64,000 nucleotides of DNA. It comes from Variovorax atrisoli 110B. GTDB lineage: Bacteria > Pseudomonadota > Gammaproteobacteria > Burkholderiales > Burkholderiaceae_C. The notes under the pieces are model-generated. The model ran no database searches. It was not told where the DNA came from and worked only from the letters and a program-made list of their open reading frames with translations. A program made the position numbers and the translations under genes. Numbering within the stretch: position 1 is the first letter of the stretch; the number at the start of each line of letters is the position of its first letter. Where the stretch lies: positions 1,192,204 to 1,256,203 of the forward strand of contig NZ_KB907450.1 in NCBI RefSeq assembly GCF_000382045.1, written 5' to 3'. Positions 63,144 to 64,000 of the stretch are shown one piece after another.

Positions 63144-64000
63144 ATGCCCCAAGCCCTGCAGCAAGTCAACGCGCCGCTGATCGGCGTTCCCGGCGGCCGC
63201 CATCTGCTCGACACCCCCGCCCTGCTGATCGACCTGCCCGCGATGACGCGCAACATCGAGCGCATGGCCGCCTTCGCCAAGTCGCGCGGCGTGAACCTGC
63301 GCCCGCACGTGAAGACGCACAAGTCGGTCGAGATCGCGCGCCGCCAGGTGGCGGCCGGCGCCATCGGCGTGAGCTGCGTCACGCTGGGCGAGGCGGAGGT
63401 GATGGTCCAGGGCGGCATTCCGGGCGTGCTCATCACCTCGCCGGCGGTCACGCCGAGCAAGATCGCGCGGCTCATCAAGCTGGCGCAGCAGGCGCGCCCG
63501 GGCGACGTGATGGTGGTGGTCGACAACCCGCAGAACCTCGCCGAACTTGCGCGCGCCGCCAGCGAGCTCACGCATCCGCTCGACGTGCTGGTGGACTACG
63601 GCGCAGGCTACAACCGCACCGGCGCCGCCACGCAGGCCAAGGTGCTCGAGCTGGCCGCGCTGGCCGCCGCCGAGCCGCGCCTGCGGCTGCGCGGGCTGCA
63701 GGCCTATGCGGGCAACCTGCAGCACATCGTGGCGCGCGATGAGCGCAGCGCGGCCGCCGCGGGCCTGCGCGAGACGGTGGCGGGCATCGTCGCGGCGGCG
63801 CGGCGCCAGGGCCTGAACTTCGACATCGTCACCGGCGCGGGCACCGGCACGCACGACCTCGATTCGCAGGAAAACGCGTTCACCGAACTGCAGGCCGGCT
63901 CGTACGTTTTCATGGACGCCGAGTACAGCCGCGTGCTGGCCGACGGCGACCGGCCCTCGCCCTTCGAGACGTCGCTCTTCGTGCAGACGGCCGTGGTCAG
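63144..64000 (+). CDS. DSD1 family PLP-dependent enzyme (D-threonine aldolase-like), C-terminus outside window
   Basis: About 285 codons are visible. The N-terminus has DTPALLIDLPAMTRNIERMA and RPHVKTHKS, the PLP-lysine motif of fold-type III enzymes (probably K57); VSCVTLGEAEVMVQGGI, DYGAGYNRTG and the late TGAGTGTHD support a D-threonine aldolase/D-serine dehydratase-like enzyme. Such proteins cleave or dehydrate D-3-hydroxy amino acids and need a divalent metal. The start at 63144 gives the family N-terminus. The rest is cut off by the window end. Confidence 0.88.
   Translation, partial: MPQALQQVNAPLIGVPGGRHLLDTPALLIDLPAMTRNIERMAAFAKSRGVNLRPHVKTHKSVEIARRQVAAGAIGVSCVTLGEAEVMVQGGIPGVLITSPAVTPSKIARLIKLAQQARPGDVMVVVDNPQNLAELARAASELTHPLDVLVDYGAGYNRTGAATQAKVLELAALAAAEPRLRLRGLQAYAGNLQHIVARDERSAAAAGLRETVAGIVAAARRQGLNFDIVTGAGTGTHDLDSQENAFTELQAGSYVFMDAEYSRVLADGDRPSPFETSLFVQTAVV

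Overview
The window is a stretch of high-GC, gene-dense chromosome. Its gene content and protein sequences suggest a betaproteobacterium of the Comamonadaceae, most likely Variovorax or a close relative. That placement is inferred from resemblance, not from a search. Nearly everything is chromosomal housekeeping or metabolism. I see no phage, integrase, transposase, CRISPR array or plasmid module.

Layout. 1-6108 (minus): a tightly coupled lipid-type operon of a phospholipase D-like lipoprotein, a sterol-desaturase-family hydroxylase, a membrane fatty-acid desaturase, a ketosynthase III fused to a haem-oxygenase-like diiron domain, and an unrecognised protein cut by the window edge. 6262-12195: peroxiredoxin, aldehyde dehydrogenase, ZIP metal transporter, superoxide dismutase behind a Fur box, a secreted unknown and a class C serine hydrolase. 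12254-15388: molybdenum cofactor genes moaA-mobA-moeA. 15524-19202: rnhA and a yafS-like methyltransferase divergent from gloB-mltD, the same neighbourhood as in Escherichia coli. 19221-23874: LtrA-like protein, an ABC uptake system and a MAPEG protein. 23886-27010: dnaX-ybaB-recR and the 4.5S RNA gene. 27100-34201: an AddAB-type helicase-nuclease with a flavoprotein. 34352-40947: trxA, rho, an oxidoreductase, rpmE2, a membrane glycosyltransferase and a MATE transporter.

40975-53113 is a phosphate block. pstSCAB-phoU-phoB-phoR is divergent from ppx, followed by sixA, ppk and an OlsB-like acyltransferase. Repeats with the 11-bp PHO-box period lie before pstS, ppx and ppk, so phosphate uptake, polyphosphate turnover and perhaps phosphorus-free lipid synthesis look co-regulated. 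53286-56102 holds a three-domain cNMP/thioredoxin/thioredoxin-reductase-like fusion followed by a ZnF-UBP protein, then a glutathione transferase. tRNA-Pro(TGG) and tRNA-Arg(TCT) follow. 56849-59281 is an AhpD/CMD/luciferase-like operon. 59401-62600 holds a diguanylate cyclase and four small unknown genes, one behind a LexA-like operator. The window ends inside a DSD1-family PLP enzyme.

Most notable: the ketosynthase-diiron fusion operon; the cNMP-Trx-TrxR fusion lacking its redox CxxC, paired with a ZnF-UBP protein; an A9 slippery run in dnaX with stops in both other frames; an in-frame repeat-like insertion in an ABC ATPase; and the LexA-like dyad before an unknown gene.
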